From positions 620,001-684,000 of the forward strand of contig CAVRGS010000002.1 of NCBI GenBank assembly GCA_963720765.1: DNA of 64,000 bases, written 5' to 3'. This document shows positions 49,749-57,289 of this stretch, in pieces; position 1 is the stretch's first letter; every line of letters starts with the position of its first letter. The position numbers were made by a program, and so were the translations under genes. The notes below the pieces were generated by a model. The model was not told the DNA's origin and ran no database searches. It was given only the letters and a program-made list of their open reading frames with translations. The stretch is from DASUAS01 sp963720765 (lineage in GTDB: Bacteria; Actinomycetota; Acidimicrobiia; IMCC26256; DASPTH01).

Positions 49749-52166
49749 CTACGGCCTCCAATCGAGGATCGTCTTCGCCTCGGCGAGCGCGTCGATGCGG
49801 GCGTCGTCGTAGCCGAGCTCCTGCAGGAGGGCTCGTGTGTCCTGGCCGGGCACGAGCGGCGGGCCCTGCACGACACCCGGCGTCTCCGCGAAGTCGAACA
49901 GCAGGCCGAACTGCTCCATCTGGCCGACGATCGGGTGGCGGTACTTCGTGACCCACCCCTTGTCGATCATCTCGGGATCGTCGAACAGGTCGAGCACGAA
50001 GTCGGGGTTCGACACCTCGCACGGCACGCCGACCGCGTCGAGGGTGGCGAACCACTGCGCCGCGCTGCGCGTGCGGAAGGCCGGCTCGAGCGCGGCGAAC
50101 GCGGTGACGTCGGAGGTCTTGTCGACGCCGAGGACCGCGGCCAGTGCGCTGCGCTGCTCGTCGGTGCTCGCGGCGATGCACAACCAACCGTCGGCGGTCT
50201 CGTACAGGCGCTGGGCGGCGTCGTACCCGAGTTGCATGGCATCGAGGCTCGGACGGTCGCCGTGACGGCTGCCGTCGGCGAGGCTCCACGCGATCGATGC
50301 GTTGAGCAGCTGCGCGTACATGATCGACGTGTCGACGAACTGGCCCTCCCCGGTGCGATCCCGGTGGTACAGCGCCTGCACCATGGCGATGGCGGAGAGG
50401 AACCCGTTGCCGGTGTCGCCCAACGACACCACCGGCCAGAGCGGGATGCCGTCGTGGTCGAGTCCGCCGTCGAGCCAGTCGGGGCCCGCCAGCGCGGCAC
50501 CGGTCTGGTCGTTGCCCGGGAGTCCCTGACGCTCGCCGTGCTCGAAGCCGCGCGTGTGGCAGTAGACGAGGTCGGGCTTGATCGCGCGCAGGCTCTCGTA
50601 GTCGACGCCCAGGCGCACCGCCGCGTCGTAGCGCATGTTGTGCTGCACGATGTCGGCGCCGGCGACGAGCTCGTGGAGGATCTCCATCGCCGCCGGATCC
50701 TTCAGATTCAGCGCGATGCTGCGCTTGCCGCGGTTGCACGCCATCGCGATGTGCGTGCTCATCCAGTAGAAGTCGTGCAGCGGGTTGACCTTGATGACCT
50801 CGGCGCCGAGGTCGGCGAGCATCATCGTGCCCCACGGTCCCGCGACCGCGAGACCGAGGTCGACGACGCGCACGCCGGCGAGCGGCGACGCCGGCGCGGG
50901 CGTGGTGGTGCGCGCCCCCGGCGTGGCGTCGGCGAGGGCATCGGCCTCGGCGCGCACGGCATCGGTGTGGGTGCCGACGGAAGGTGGTGCAGTGGGCGCG
51001 GCGGTGGGACATGCGTGCAGGTCGTACACGCGTCCGACCTGGCGCACCGCGCCGAGCTCGGGGTCGTCGACCTCGATCACGCAGCCGTCGGCGACGAACG
51101 CGTCGTCGTGCAGCGCCTCCTCGGGCGAGCGCAGCGGTTGCAGCGGCACGCCGACCTCGGCACCCAGGGCCACCCAGGGCTCCGAAGGGAACTTGGCGAT
51201 CGCTGCGGACATGAGCGGCTGGTAGTGGTGCAGCAGCAGCATCTCGTTGACGTCCATGCCGATGCGGGTGGTCGCTTCGCGTGGGCGGGTGGTCTTCTCG
51301 GTGCGCTGCACGCGATCGCCCTCGGCCGCGCTGATGACGAAGTCGGGGAGCGGCACCCACTGGTGGATCCAGCGGCCGTCGGCGCAGCGGAACACTCCTT
51401 TCGGTGCACGCGGGTCGCTGATCCAGCTCTGGTAGTTGGGGGTGTCGGCGTGTTCGACGCGCTGCCACGCCGAGAGCGTGGTGGCGAGCACTCCCTGGAA
51501 CAGCGACGTCGAGACTCGCTGCCCGCGCCCGGTCTGCTCGCGCACGCGCAGCGCCGCGCTGATCGCGAGCGTGGCGAGGTACGCCGACGCCATGCTCACC
51601 CACGGCACGCCCGAGTGCAGGGGCCCGGGCCGCGGGGCGGCGACCCAGCAGTCGTCGGGCACGACGAGGTCGGGGAACGCGGGCGGGGTGTCCGCCAGGC
51701 GTGCCAGCGTGCCGCCGGGGACGCCGCGGCTCTCCCACTGGTGGCCGGTGCGTGCCGCGACCAGCGCGTCGACCGCGGGCCGGTCGGCGTGCACGCCGTC
51801 GTCGCCGTACGCGGTGATCGAGCAGTAGACGAGACGAGGGTTGCGCGCGAGCAACGTGTCGTGGTCGATCCCGAGCCGGGACGCGACGCCGGGCGCGAAG
51901 TTCTCGATCAACACGTCGGCATGCGCGGCGAGCGTGGCGACACGCGCGCGGTCGTCGGGATCGTCGAGGTCGAAGACCGCGCTGCGCTTGCCGCGGTGCC
52001 ACACCTGCGCGCCGCTGAACGCGCGCGTCGGATCACCACCCGGTGGTTCGATCTTGGTGACCTGCGCGCCGTGGTCGGCGAGCAACATCGCCGTCACCGG
52101 TCCTGCGATCCCCTGGGTCAGGTCGAGCACGGTCAGCCCGTCGAGCACACCTGTCATGCCGGCCAT
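49749..52166 (-). CDS. Double-domain CaiB/BaiF family III CoA-transferase
   Basis: An 805-residue protein made of two complete CoA-transferase domains. The first (residues about 5-400) begins GVLDGLTVLDLTQGIAGPVT. The second (about 430-800) begins SPLAGVRVVDLGLAVAGPWG. In the second half the catalytic Asp is present (SLGDTGNGFLSAIAMV). In the first half the aligned position is Ser (WVSMASAYLATLAISAAL), so only the C-terminal half is likely to carry the acyl intermediate. A normal enzyme of this family is a 400-residue interlocked dimer, so this is a fused dimer. The start is the ATG at 52166 or the one at 52157. It leads the operon with the DUF35 and Ltp2-like genes. Confidence 0.9.
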   Translation of the reverse strand: MAGMTGVLDGLTVLDLTQGIAGPVTAMLLADHGAQVTKIEPPGGDPTRAFSGAQVWHRGKRSAVFDLDDPDDRARVATLAAHADVLIENFAPGVASRLGIDHDTLLARNPRLVYCSITAYGDDGVHADRPAVDALVAARTGHQWESRGVPGGTLARLADTPPAFPDLVVPDDCWVAAPRPGPLHSGVPWVSMASAYLATLAISAALRVREQTGRGQRVSTSLFQGVLATTLSAWQRVEHADTPNYQSWISDPRAPKGVFRCADGRWIHQWVPLPDFVISAAEGDRVQRTEKTTRPREATTRIGMDVNEMLLLHHYQPLMSAAIAKFPSEPWVALGAEVGVPLQPLRSPEEALHDDAFVADGCVIEVDDPELGAVRQVGRVYDLHACPTAAPTAPPSVGTHTDAVRAEADALADATPGARTTTPAPASPLAGVRVVDLGLAVAGPWGTMMLADLGAEVIKVNPLHDFYWMSTHIAMACNRGKRSIALNLKDPAAMEILHELVAGADIVQHNMRYDAAVRLGVDYESLRAIKPDLVYCHTRGFEHGERQGLPGNDQTGAALAGPDWLDGGLDHDGIPLWPVVSLGDTGNGFLSAIAMVQALYHRDRTGEGQFVDTSIMYAQLLNASIAWSLADGSRHGDRPSLDAMQLGYDAAQRLYETADGWLCIAASTDEQRSALAAVLGVDKTSDVTAFAALEPAFRTRSAAQWFATLDAVGVPCEVSNPDFVLDLFDDPEMIDKGWVTKYRHPIVGQMEQFGLLFDFAETPGVVQGPPLVPGQDTRALLQELGYDDARIDALAEAKTILDWRP

Positions 52167-52170
52167 CCGA

Positions 52171-52584
52171 TCACGTGGGTACCGCCGTTCGGTAGACCTC
52201 GGGGTTGGAGAACTCCCGCCAGCGAACCACGAGGTCGTCGCGGAAGTACAGGAACATGATGTAGTGGTTCCGGTAGCGCTGCTCGCGGCCGCGCACCTTG
52301 TTGTCACCGCGCACCTCGACGATCACGAGGTCGGGATCGACGGTGGGGAAGTGGTCGACGATCACGTAGGACACCTCGTCGAAGCGCTCCTGCACCGCGG
52401 TCAGCATCGCCGCGAGCTCGGCCTTCCCGTGGCGCTCGAGCGCGAAGTAGGGCGCCTCGTAGGCGATGTCGTCGGCGCAGTGGTCGAGCTGTCCCTGCGG
52501 ATCGCCGGCGGAGAAGCACGCCAGCATGTGCCGGACGATCTCGAGCCGCCGCGTGTCGAGCCGAGGGGATCCAGGGTCGGACAT
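52171..52584 (-). CDS. SnoaL-like/NTF2-fold protein
   Basis: A 137-residue NTF2-like protein (nuclear-transport-factor-2 cone fold) with RRLEIVRHMLACFSAGDPQG, CADDIAYEAPYFALERHGKAE and NHYIMFLYFRDDLVVRWREF. Such proteins act as isomerases, cyclases or hydrolases on hydrophobic ketones. Ketosteroid isomerase is one member. Catalytic residues cannot be assigned. The ATG at 52584 is 7 bases after TATGCT, which favours it over an alternative ATG at 52596 that lies inside the box. It is five bases from the double CoA-transferase and divergent from the Ddn-like gene. Confidence 0.8.
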   Translation of the reverse strand: MSDPGSPRLDTRRLEIVRHMLACFSAGDPQGQLDHCADDIAYEAPYFALERHGKAELAAMLTAVQERFDEVSYVIVDHFPTVDPDLVIVEVRGDNKVRGREQRYRNHYIMFLYFRDDLVVRWREFSNPEVYRTAVPT

Positions 52585-52591
52585 CGACGGG

Positions 52592-52597
52592 AGCATA
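52592..52597 (-). promoter_or_regulatory. -10 element TATGCT for the SnoaL-like gene
   Basis: TATGCT on the minus strand ends 7 bases before the ATG at 52584, predicting a leaderless message for the SnoaL-CoA-transferase-DUF35-thiolase operon. Confidence 0.45.
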
Positions 52598-52645
52598 GTA
52601 GTCACTAGGTAGGCGACGCCGAGACCCCGCACCGGCCGGTCGGTG

Positions 52646-52651
52646 TAGGTT
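52646..52651 (+). promoter_or_regulatory. -10 element TAGGTT for the Ddn-like gene
   Basis: TAGGTT ends 7 bases before the ATG at 52659, predicting a leaderless message. The gap between the two divergent -10 boxes has a 9-base dyad TAGT-C-ACTA at 52596-52604 that could bind a regulator, with low confidence. Confidence 0.45.
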
Positions 52652-52658
52652 TCGCGCC

Positions 52659-53144
52659 ATGCCCGAGCAACCCGCATCACAGGCCGCGGAACCGTTCGAA
52701 GAACCGCCCCGGGAGGAGATCCCGGGCATCAGCCGAGGTCACGTCCAGTACATGGAGTCGTCCGACGCGGAGGAGGTGTGGTGCGTCGCCGGGATGCACC
52801 ACGTCATCGTCCACACCATCGGACGCCGGAGCGGCAACGAGCACAAGGTCGCCCTGCCGTACTGGGTCGACCGGGACGGAAACCGCGTGGTGGTGGCCTC
52901 GTTCTCCGGTGCACCTGACCACCCGAGCTGGTACCTCAACCTGACCGACCGTGACGCCAACCCCGAAGTGAAGATCCGGGTGCAGCAAGGTCTGTTCTGG
53001 GCCGACGCACAGATCCTCGAGGACAGCGACTACGCCGAGACCTGGGCCGGGCTCACCGCCGATCGTCCGTGGTACGACGACTACCAGAGCCGCACCGACC
53101 GGCAGATCCCGCTGGTGCGTCTCGTCGAGCTCCGACCCGTCTGA
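52659..53144 (+). CDS. Deazaflavin (F420)-dependent nitroreductase family protein (Ddn-like)
   Basis: A 161-residue split-barrel protein of the Ddn/F420-dependent family. It shows VIVHTIGRRSGNEHKVALPY (phosphate-binding strand of F420), GNRVVVASFSGAPDHPSWYLNL and a Trp/Tyr-rich end (TADRPWYDDYQSRTDRQIPL). Members use F420H2 to reduce quinones or enones at the membrane. The N-terminal 25 residues are Pro/Glu-rich and may be disordered. The leaderless start at 52659 is supported by TAGGTT. The gene is followed closely by an EthD-like gene, an SDR, an NTF2-like gene and a hydrolase, all on the plus strand, forming an operon. Confidence 0.87.
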   Translation: MPEQPASQAAEPFEEPPREEIPGISRGHVQYMESSDAEEVWCVAGMHHVIVHTIGRRSGNEHKVALPYWVDRDGNRVVVASFSGAPDHPSWYLNLTDRDANPEVKIRVQQGLFWADAQILEDSDYAETWAGLTADRPWYDDYQSRTDRQIPLVRLVELRPV

Positions 53145-53165
53145 CCGCGACCACTCGGATCCGCT

Positions 53166-53900
53166 GTGGACGTCTCGGGCATCATCTTCGCGTCGATCGA
53201 CTGCGACGCCGACGCGATCGAAGACTGGAACCGTTGGTACGACCTCGAGCACCTGCCGCCGAACATCGCGCTGCCGGGGATCATGTCGGGCAAGCGCTAC
53301 GTCGCGCCGCCCGCGCTGCACGAGGTGCGCGAACCGGCCGATCGGCTGGAAGGCTTCGCCGACGGTCGGGGCGTGCACGTCACCGTGTACACGCTCCACG
53401 GTGACCCCGCACAGGTGCTGGCCGACATGACGAGCACCCGCGACATCCTCGAGGATGCCGGCCGCATGTTCGCGCCCGAGAAGAAGATCGTGCGCGCCGG
53501 CGACGCGATGACGCTGTCGTGGGGTGTGGCCGATCCCGCGCTCAAAGCGGATCCGATCGACCTGCCCCACATGCAGCACACGGCCATCCGCGCGGTGATG
53601 CGGCGCGGTGGTGACGACGCCGCGCGCGACGACGTCGCGGCCGCCGCGGTGGGCGTCGACGGAGTGCACGTGGTGCTCGGCCACCGGTCCATCAACGACG
53701 CGTCACTCGATCTCGACCTGTACCTCCTCGAGGGTGAGCCTGCCGCGGTGACGCGCGCGATACGCGTCGCCGCGCCGTACGGCGACGACAGCGACGTACT
53801 GCTCGACGCGGTGTTCCGCGTCATCGTGCCGTTCGACTATGGCTTCGCCGACGAGATCCGGGCCAGTTCGTTGCCCCAGAAGATCGACGGGAGTGCGTGA
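53166..53900 (+). CDS. EthD/dimeric alpha-beta-barrel-like protein of unknown function
   Basis: A 244-residue protein. The first 60 residues (DVSGIIFASIDCDADAIEDW, then YDLEHLPPNIALPGIMSGKR) match the Dabb/EthD pattern: a beta strand, a WY-containing helix, and an HLPP motif. A similar pattern occurs later (VVLGHRSINDASLDLDLYLL), suggesting two tandem repeats of the fold. EthD proteins assist P450 or ring-degradation systems but their chemistry is uncertain. The GTG at 53166 starts 21 bases after the Ddn-like stop. It probably handles a pathway intermediate together with the SDR whose start lies five bases downstream. Confidence 0.65.
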   Translation: MDVSGIIFASIDCDADAIEDWNRWYDLEHLPPNIALPGIMSGKRYVAPPALHEVREPADRLEGFADGRGVHVTVYTLHGDPAQVLADMTSTRDILEDAGRMFAPEKKIVRAGDAMTLSWGVADPALKADPIDLPHMQHTAIRAVMRRGGDDAARDDVAAAAVGVDGVHVVLGHRSINDASLDLDLYLLEGEPAAVTRAIRVAAPYGDDSDVLLDAVFRVIVPFDYGFADEIRASSLPQKIDGSA

Positions 53901-53904
53901 ACCA

Positions 53905-54696
53905 GTGAGAACCATCGTGATCACCGGGTCGGCATCCGGGATGGGGGCCGCGCTCAGCGAGCGCCTCACCGCGGCGGGCGACCGCGTCATCGGCGTCGAC
54001 CTGCGCAACGCCGATGTGGAAGCCGATCTCGGCACCCCGGCGGGGCGCGCCGCCGCCGTCGAGCGCGTCGCCGAGCTGTCGGGCGGTGCGCTCGACGGTC
54101 TCGTCACGTTGGCGGGGCTGGCCGGGCTGCCGGAGCGTCCCGCGTCGTTGCTGATCTCCGTGAACTACTACGGCACCGTCGAGCTGCTCGCCGGGCTGCG
54201 GCCGCTGCTGGCGAACGGCACCGATCCCGCGGCTGTCGCCATCAGCTCCAACTCCACCACGTGCCAGCCCGGCCTCGACGAGGACCTCATCGCCAGCTGC
54301 CTCGAAGGCGACGAGGAGGCGACGCGCGCGCTCGCGGGCGAGGGCGAGTCGCTCAGCACGTATCCGGTCACGAAGACCGCGTTGAGCTGGTGGGTCCGGC
54401 GCCACGCGCCGACGCCCGAGTGGGCGGGCGCCGGCATCACGCTGAACGCGGTCGCGCCGGGCGCGATCGAGACGCCGCTGTTGCAGGAAGGGCGTGACCA
54501 CCCGACCGTCGGTCCGATGATCGATGCGTTCGCGTCACCGCTCGGACGCAACGGGCGTCCCGACGAGATCGCCGCGCTGCTCGAGTACCTGCTCGGTCCG
54601 AACGGGCGCTTCTTCTGCGGATCGATCCTCTTCTGCGACGGCGGCATGGACGCGCAGTTCCGGGCCGACGACTGGCCCCGACCCTGGAGGCCCTGA
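53905..54696 (+). CDS. SDR resembling 3-alpha-hydroxysteroid dehydrogenase/carbonyl reductase
   Basis: A 263-residue short-chain dehydrogenase. TIVITGSASGMGAALSERL is the cofactor motif. GVDLRNADVEADLGTPAGR, ISVNYYGTVELLAGLRPLL, AISSNSTTCQPG and STYPVTKTALSWWVRR (Tyr-x3-Lys) match the layout of 3-alpha-hydroxysteroid dehydrogenase/carbonyl reductase, including the insertion between Ser and Tyr. The end PNGRFFCGSILFCDGGMDAQF is also typical. It would oxidise a ring hydroxyl, perhaps of a sterol or terpene. The start is GTG 53905. GTG 53893 is an alternative. Its stop overlaps the next start (TGATG). The steroid link is by family resemblance only. Confidence 0.85.
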   Translation: MRTIVITGSASGMGAALSERLTAAGDRVIGVDLRNADVEADLGTPAGRAAAVERVAELSGGALDGLVTLAGLAGLPERPASLLISVNYYGTVELLAGLRPLLANGTDPAAVAISSNSTTCQPGLDEDLIASCLEGDEEATRALAGEGESLSTYPVTKTALSWWVRRHAPTPEWAGAGITLNAVAPGAIETPLLQEGRDHPTVGPMIDAFASPLGRNGRPDEIAALLEYLLGPNGRFFCGSILFCDGGMDAQFRADDWPRPWRP

Positions 54697-55136
54697 TGGC
54701 GACGCACGACGAGCTCGACGCGATCGAGAAGATCAAGAAGCTCAAGGCCCGGTACTTCCGGTGCATGGACACCAAGGACTGGGACGGGTTCCAGGCCGTG
54801 TTCGCCGACGACGCGTCGATGGACACCACCCAGGAGGCGCCGAACATCGAGGTGGTGGTCGGTGCTCCGCAGATCCGCCAGTTCGTCGAGGGTTCGGTCG
54901 GTCCGGTGGTCACCGTGCACCACGGGCACATGCCGGAGATCGAGATCACCTCACCCACGACGGCGCGCGGGATCTGGGCGATGCAGGACTACCTGAAGAT
55001 GCCCGAGGGATCAGCGCTCGGCATGAAGACCATGGTTGGCTGGGGCCACTACACCGAGACCTACGAGCTGATCGACGGTGAGTGGAAGATCAAGACGCTC
55101 GTGCTGACGCGGCTGCGTCGCGACGTCGAAGTCTGA
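54696..55136 (+). CDS. NTF2-like/SnoaL-fold protein
   Basis: A 146-residue protein of the SnoaL/NTF2-like group (DUF4440-type). It opens ELDAIEKIKKLKARYFRCMD, then has DWDGFQAVFADDASMDTTQE and QFVEGSVGPVVTVHHGHMPE, the usual conical-barrel pattern with a central His. It may act as an isomerase, dehydratase or binding protein for a hydrophobic ketone. The ATG overlaps the SDR stop by one base, and the alpha/beta hydrolase follows after three bases, so it is clearly co-translated with them. Three such NTF2-fold genes lie within 4 kb (52171, 54696, 56106). Confidence 0.82.
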   Translation: MATHDELDAIEKIKKLKARYFRCMDTKDWDGFQAVFADDASMDTTQEAPNIEVVVGAPQIRQFVEGSVGPVVTVHHGHMPEIEITSPTTARGIWAMQDYLKMPEGSALGMKTMVGWGHYTETYELIDGEWKIKTLVLTRLRRDVEV

Positions 55137-55139
55137 CGC

Positions 55140-56093
55140 GTGGCGTACGACCCGCGGTTCCGCCCGCCGCAACCGGAGACGCCGGCGCCGGATGCGTTCC
55201 CCACCCATCGCTCCGTGGTGCGCGACGAGCTCACGCTCGGCTACGTGCACGAGGGCGTCGGTGGCACGCCGCTGCTGCTGCTCCACGGCTACCCCGAGAC
55301 GAAACGGATCTGGTGGCGCAACATCGCGCCGCTCGCCGCGGCCGGGTTCGAGGTGATCGCCCCTGATCTGCGCGGCTACGGCGAGAGCGACCTCTCCGGC
55401 GACGACGTGTACGACCTCGCGGTGTACTCGCGCGACGTGCACGCGTTGGTGCACGACGTGCTCGGCCACGATGGCTGCCTGGTCGCAGGTGGGGACATCG
55501 GGGGAGTGGTCGGTGTCGACCTCGTGCACCGTTTCGGCGACTTCGTCGAGCGGTTCTGCTTCTTCAACACGGTGCCACCGGCCGCGATCGACGAGTACGC
55601 AGCCGCAGGACTCGACTACGGATCGCTGAGCGCGTTGAGCGACGGCCCCACCGGCGACTACCGCGAGCTGCAAGGCGCGCGTCCCGACGAGCTGGCGGCG
55701 ATGCTCCCGACCGACGCCGCGCGGCGGCAGTGGATCGCGGCCATGTACACGAGTCGGCTGTGGGCGTCGCCGGGGACGTTCGGGCGTGCCGATCTCGACT
55801 TCATGACCGAGCCGTTCGCCGACGAGGCGCGCCTCCGCGCCGGCTGGTCGGCGTACCAACTCGGCCACGGCCGACCGATGACCGAGCCACCGCTGCTCAC
55901 GGGCACCGTCGACGTGCCGACGCTGCTGCTCTACGGCACCGACGACCACGTGGTCGACGACGACTTCGTGATGTTCTGCGAGCGTGCGTTCACCGATCGG
56001 ATCGGTCCGCTGCTCATCCCCGGCGCCGGTCACTTCCTGCAGTGGGAGCGCGCCGACATCTTCAACCCGCTGCTGATCTCGGTCTTCGGCTGA
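55140..56093 (+). CDS. Alpha/beta hydrolase (epoxide hydrolase / haloacetate dehalogenase-like)
   Basis: A 317-residue alpha/beta hydrolase with an Asp nucleophile: LVAGGDIGGVVGVDLVH places Asp119 at the elbow. The oxyanion motif is LLHGYPETKRIWWRN, and the His is in IPGAGHFLQWERADIF. The cap region contains FMTEPFADEARLRAGWSAYQ. Asp-type enzymes of this group open epoxides or remove halide by an ester intermediate. The reaction cannot be told apart here. The GTG at 55140 follows the NTF2 gene by three bases. It ends the Ddn-EthD-SDR-NTF2-hydrolase operon and is convergent with the next gene. Confidence 0.88.
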   Translation: MAYDPRFRPPQPETPAPDAFPTHRSVVRDELTLGYVHEGVGGTPLLLLHGYPETKRIWWRNIAPLAAAGFEVIAPDLRGYGESDLSGDDVYDLAVYSRDVHALVHDVLGHDGCLVAGGDIGGVVGVDLVHRFGDFVERFCFFNTVPPAAIDEYAAAGLDYGSLSALSDGPTGDYRELQGARPDELAAMLPTDAARRQWIAAMYTSRLWASPGTFGRADLDFMTEPFADEARLRAGWSAYQLGHGRPMTEPPLLTGTVDVPTLLLYGTDDHVVDDDFVMFCERAFTDRIGPLLIPGAGHFLQWERADIFNPLLISVFG

Positions 56094-56105
56094 AGCGCCG
56101 GCACG

Positions 56106-56534
56106 TCAGCCGCGGAAGTGGCGGGAGAGGTCGCCGACGAGGTTGATGTGGAACTCGCGGTCGGCGAATTGCCAGCCGTTCGGCCCGCGCCGGTAGCGGT
56201 CGAAGTAGCGGCCGGAGAGGATCGGCGTGATCGGCGTCCCGGGCTCACCGCCTTGCAACACGGTGTAGTAGCAGCGGCCTGACGCCTCGTCGGCGCCGTC
56301 GACCAGGTCGATGATGAGGTTGTCCATGAGGTGGCGGGTGCGCGGCGAGCCGTCGTAGAGGATCACGTTCTCGTAGACCGCCCGTACCTCCTCGCGAGTG
56401 GTGAGGACCGCGCCGGTGGCGGCCGAGCGCCACGTGGCGTCGGCGAACATGTCGGTCACGCCGTCGAGGTCGCCGCCGTCGAGGAGCTCGGCATAGCGGT
56501 ACACGAGTGCGCTGATCTCGTCTCGGTCACCCAC
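56106..56534 (-). CDS. NTF2-like/SnoaL-fold protein
   Basis: A 142-residue protein of the same fold group as its neighbours. It begins GDRDEISALVYRYAELLDGG, has DMFADATWRSAATGAVLTTR and SPRTRHLMDNLIIDLVDGAD, and ends with GPNGWQFADREFHINLVGDL, the strand order of aromatic-ring-dioxygenase beta-subunit-like or SnoaL_4 proteins. A binding, isomerase or subunit role is possible. The GTG at 56534 is 7 bases after TACGGT, which settles the start and predicts a leaderless message. It is monocistronic and convergent with the hydrolase at 55140. Confidence 0.83.
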   Translation of the reverse strand: MGDRDEISALVYRYAELLDGGDLDGVTDMFADATWRSAATGAVLTTREEVRAVYENVILYDGSPRTRHLMDNLIIDLVDGADEASGRCYYTVLQGGEPGTPITPILSGRYFDRYRRGPNGWQFADREFHINLVGDLSRHFRG

Positions 56535-56541
56535 GGGCCGA

Positions 56542-56547
56542 ACCGTA
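56542..56547 (-). promoter_or_regulatory. -10 element TACGGT for the NTF2-like gene
   Basis: TACGGT on the minus strand ends exactly 7 bases before the GTG at 56534. Confidence 0.45.
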
Positions 56548-56631
56548 TCCCGCGTGCCGGCGGCGTGCGTCGAGGAGCGCGCCGAGGTGCGCGTGCTGCC
56601 GCAGCTCCGAAGTCGGGCCAAGATGGAGCGA

Positions 56632-57276
56632 ATGGCTGATTCCCGACGGACCATCGGGCGCGCCGCGCTCGTTGCGGTGCCAGGAGCGCTCGTCGTCGTC
56701 TCGACGCTGCTGCCCTGGTCGACGCACGAGCATCGACAGCTCGGGACGACCACCGAGTACGGCGCGGGCTCCGTCGGGTACCTGCTCACGGCACTTGCGG
56801 TGGCGGCCGTGGTGTGCGCCATCGCGAGTGACTGGTACCGGTCGCCGCTTCTCCGAGCGCTCGCGATCGCGTACGGCATCGGATGCGTCGGGTGCTCGAT
56901 CGTGCTCGCGACGACGACGCTGCTCGACGCGAACGACGCCGCGAGCAACCACCTGGGCGGCAGTCAGACGGCGCGGGCAGCCGGTGCGACCCTCGGCACC
57001 ATCGGTGCGGCCGCGCTGCTGATCGCGTGTTGTGTGCTCCCGCAGATCGACGCCGGTGGCGGTCGCGGAACCCGTCTTGCTTCGAGCCTCTGCTACGTCG
57101 CCGGCGCGATCTTCACCGCGGTCTTCTCGCTGATCTTCCTGACCAAATTCACCTCGCTGTTCTCCGACCTCCAGGCCGACCTGGTCATGGTCGTCCTCGG
57201 TCTCGCTGCGTACGCGTGTTGCCGAGCCGGTGGTCGACTCCGCCGCGCGCCGGTCTCCGTCACGACCACGCGCTGA
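56632..57276 (+). CDS. Four-helix membrane protein of unknown function
   Basis: A 214-residue protein with about five hydrophobic segments, including ALVAVPGALVVVSTLLPW, VGYLLTALAVAAVVCAIA, AYGIGCVGCSIVLATTTLL, TLGTIGAAALLIACCVL and VAGAIFTAVFSLIFLTKF. The first two segments are joined by a short polar loop (STHEHRQLGTTTEYGAG), and the last helix is followed by a basic tail. No family is recognised. The start is the ATG at 56632, which has GGAG close upstream. The ATG at 56623 is an alternative three codons earlier. It lies 13 bases before the nucleoside phosphorylase gene, so the two may be co-expressed. Confidence 0.6.
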   Translation: MADSRRTIGRAALVAVPGALVVVSTLLPWSTHEHRQLGTTTEYGAGSVGYLLTALAVAAVVCAIASDWYRSPLLRALAIAYGIGCVGCSIVLATTTLLDANDAASNHLGGSQTARAAGATLGTIGAAALLIACCVLPQIDAGGGRGTRLASSLCYVAGAIFTAVFSLIFLTKFTSLFSDLQADLVMVVLGLAAYACCRAGGRLRRAPVSVTTTR

Positions 57277-57289
57277 CTGAGGGGGCAAG

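Noticed and set aside
49746..49751. TAGCGT as a leaderless promoter for the DUF35 gene at 49747
   Set aside because: The hexamer overlaps both the CoA-transferase stop and the GTG start itself, so the spacing is wrong. The gene is better explained as part of the operon.
52596..52604. Short dyad TAGT-C-ACTA as a regulator site
   Set aside because: Only four bases per arm and no second copy found, so it is expected by chance.
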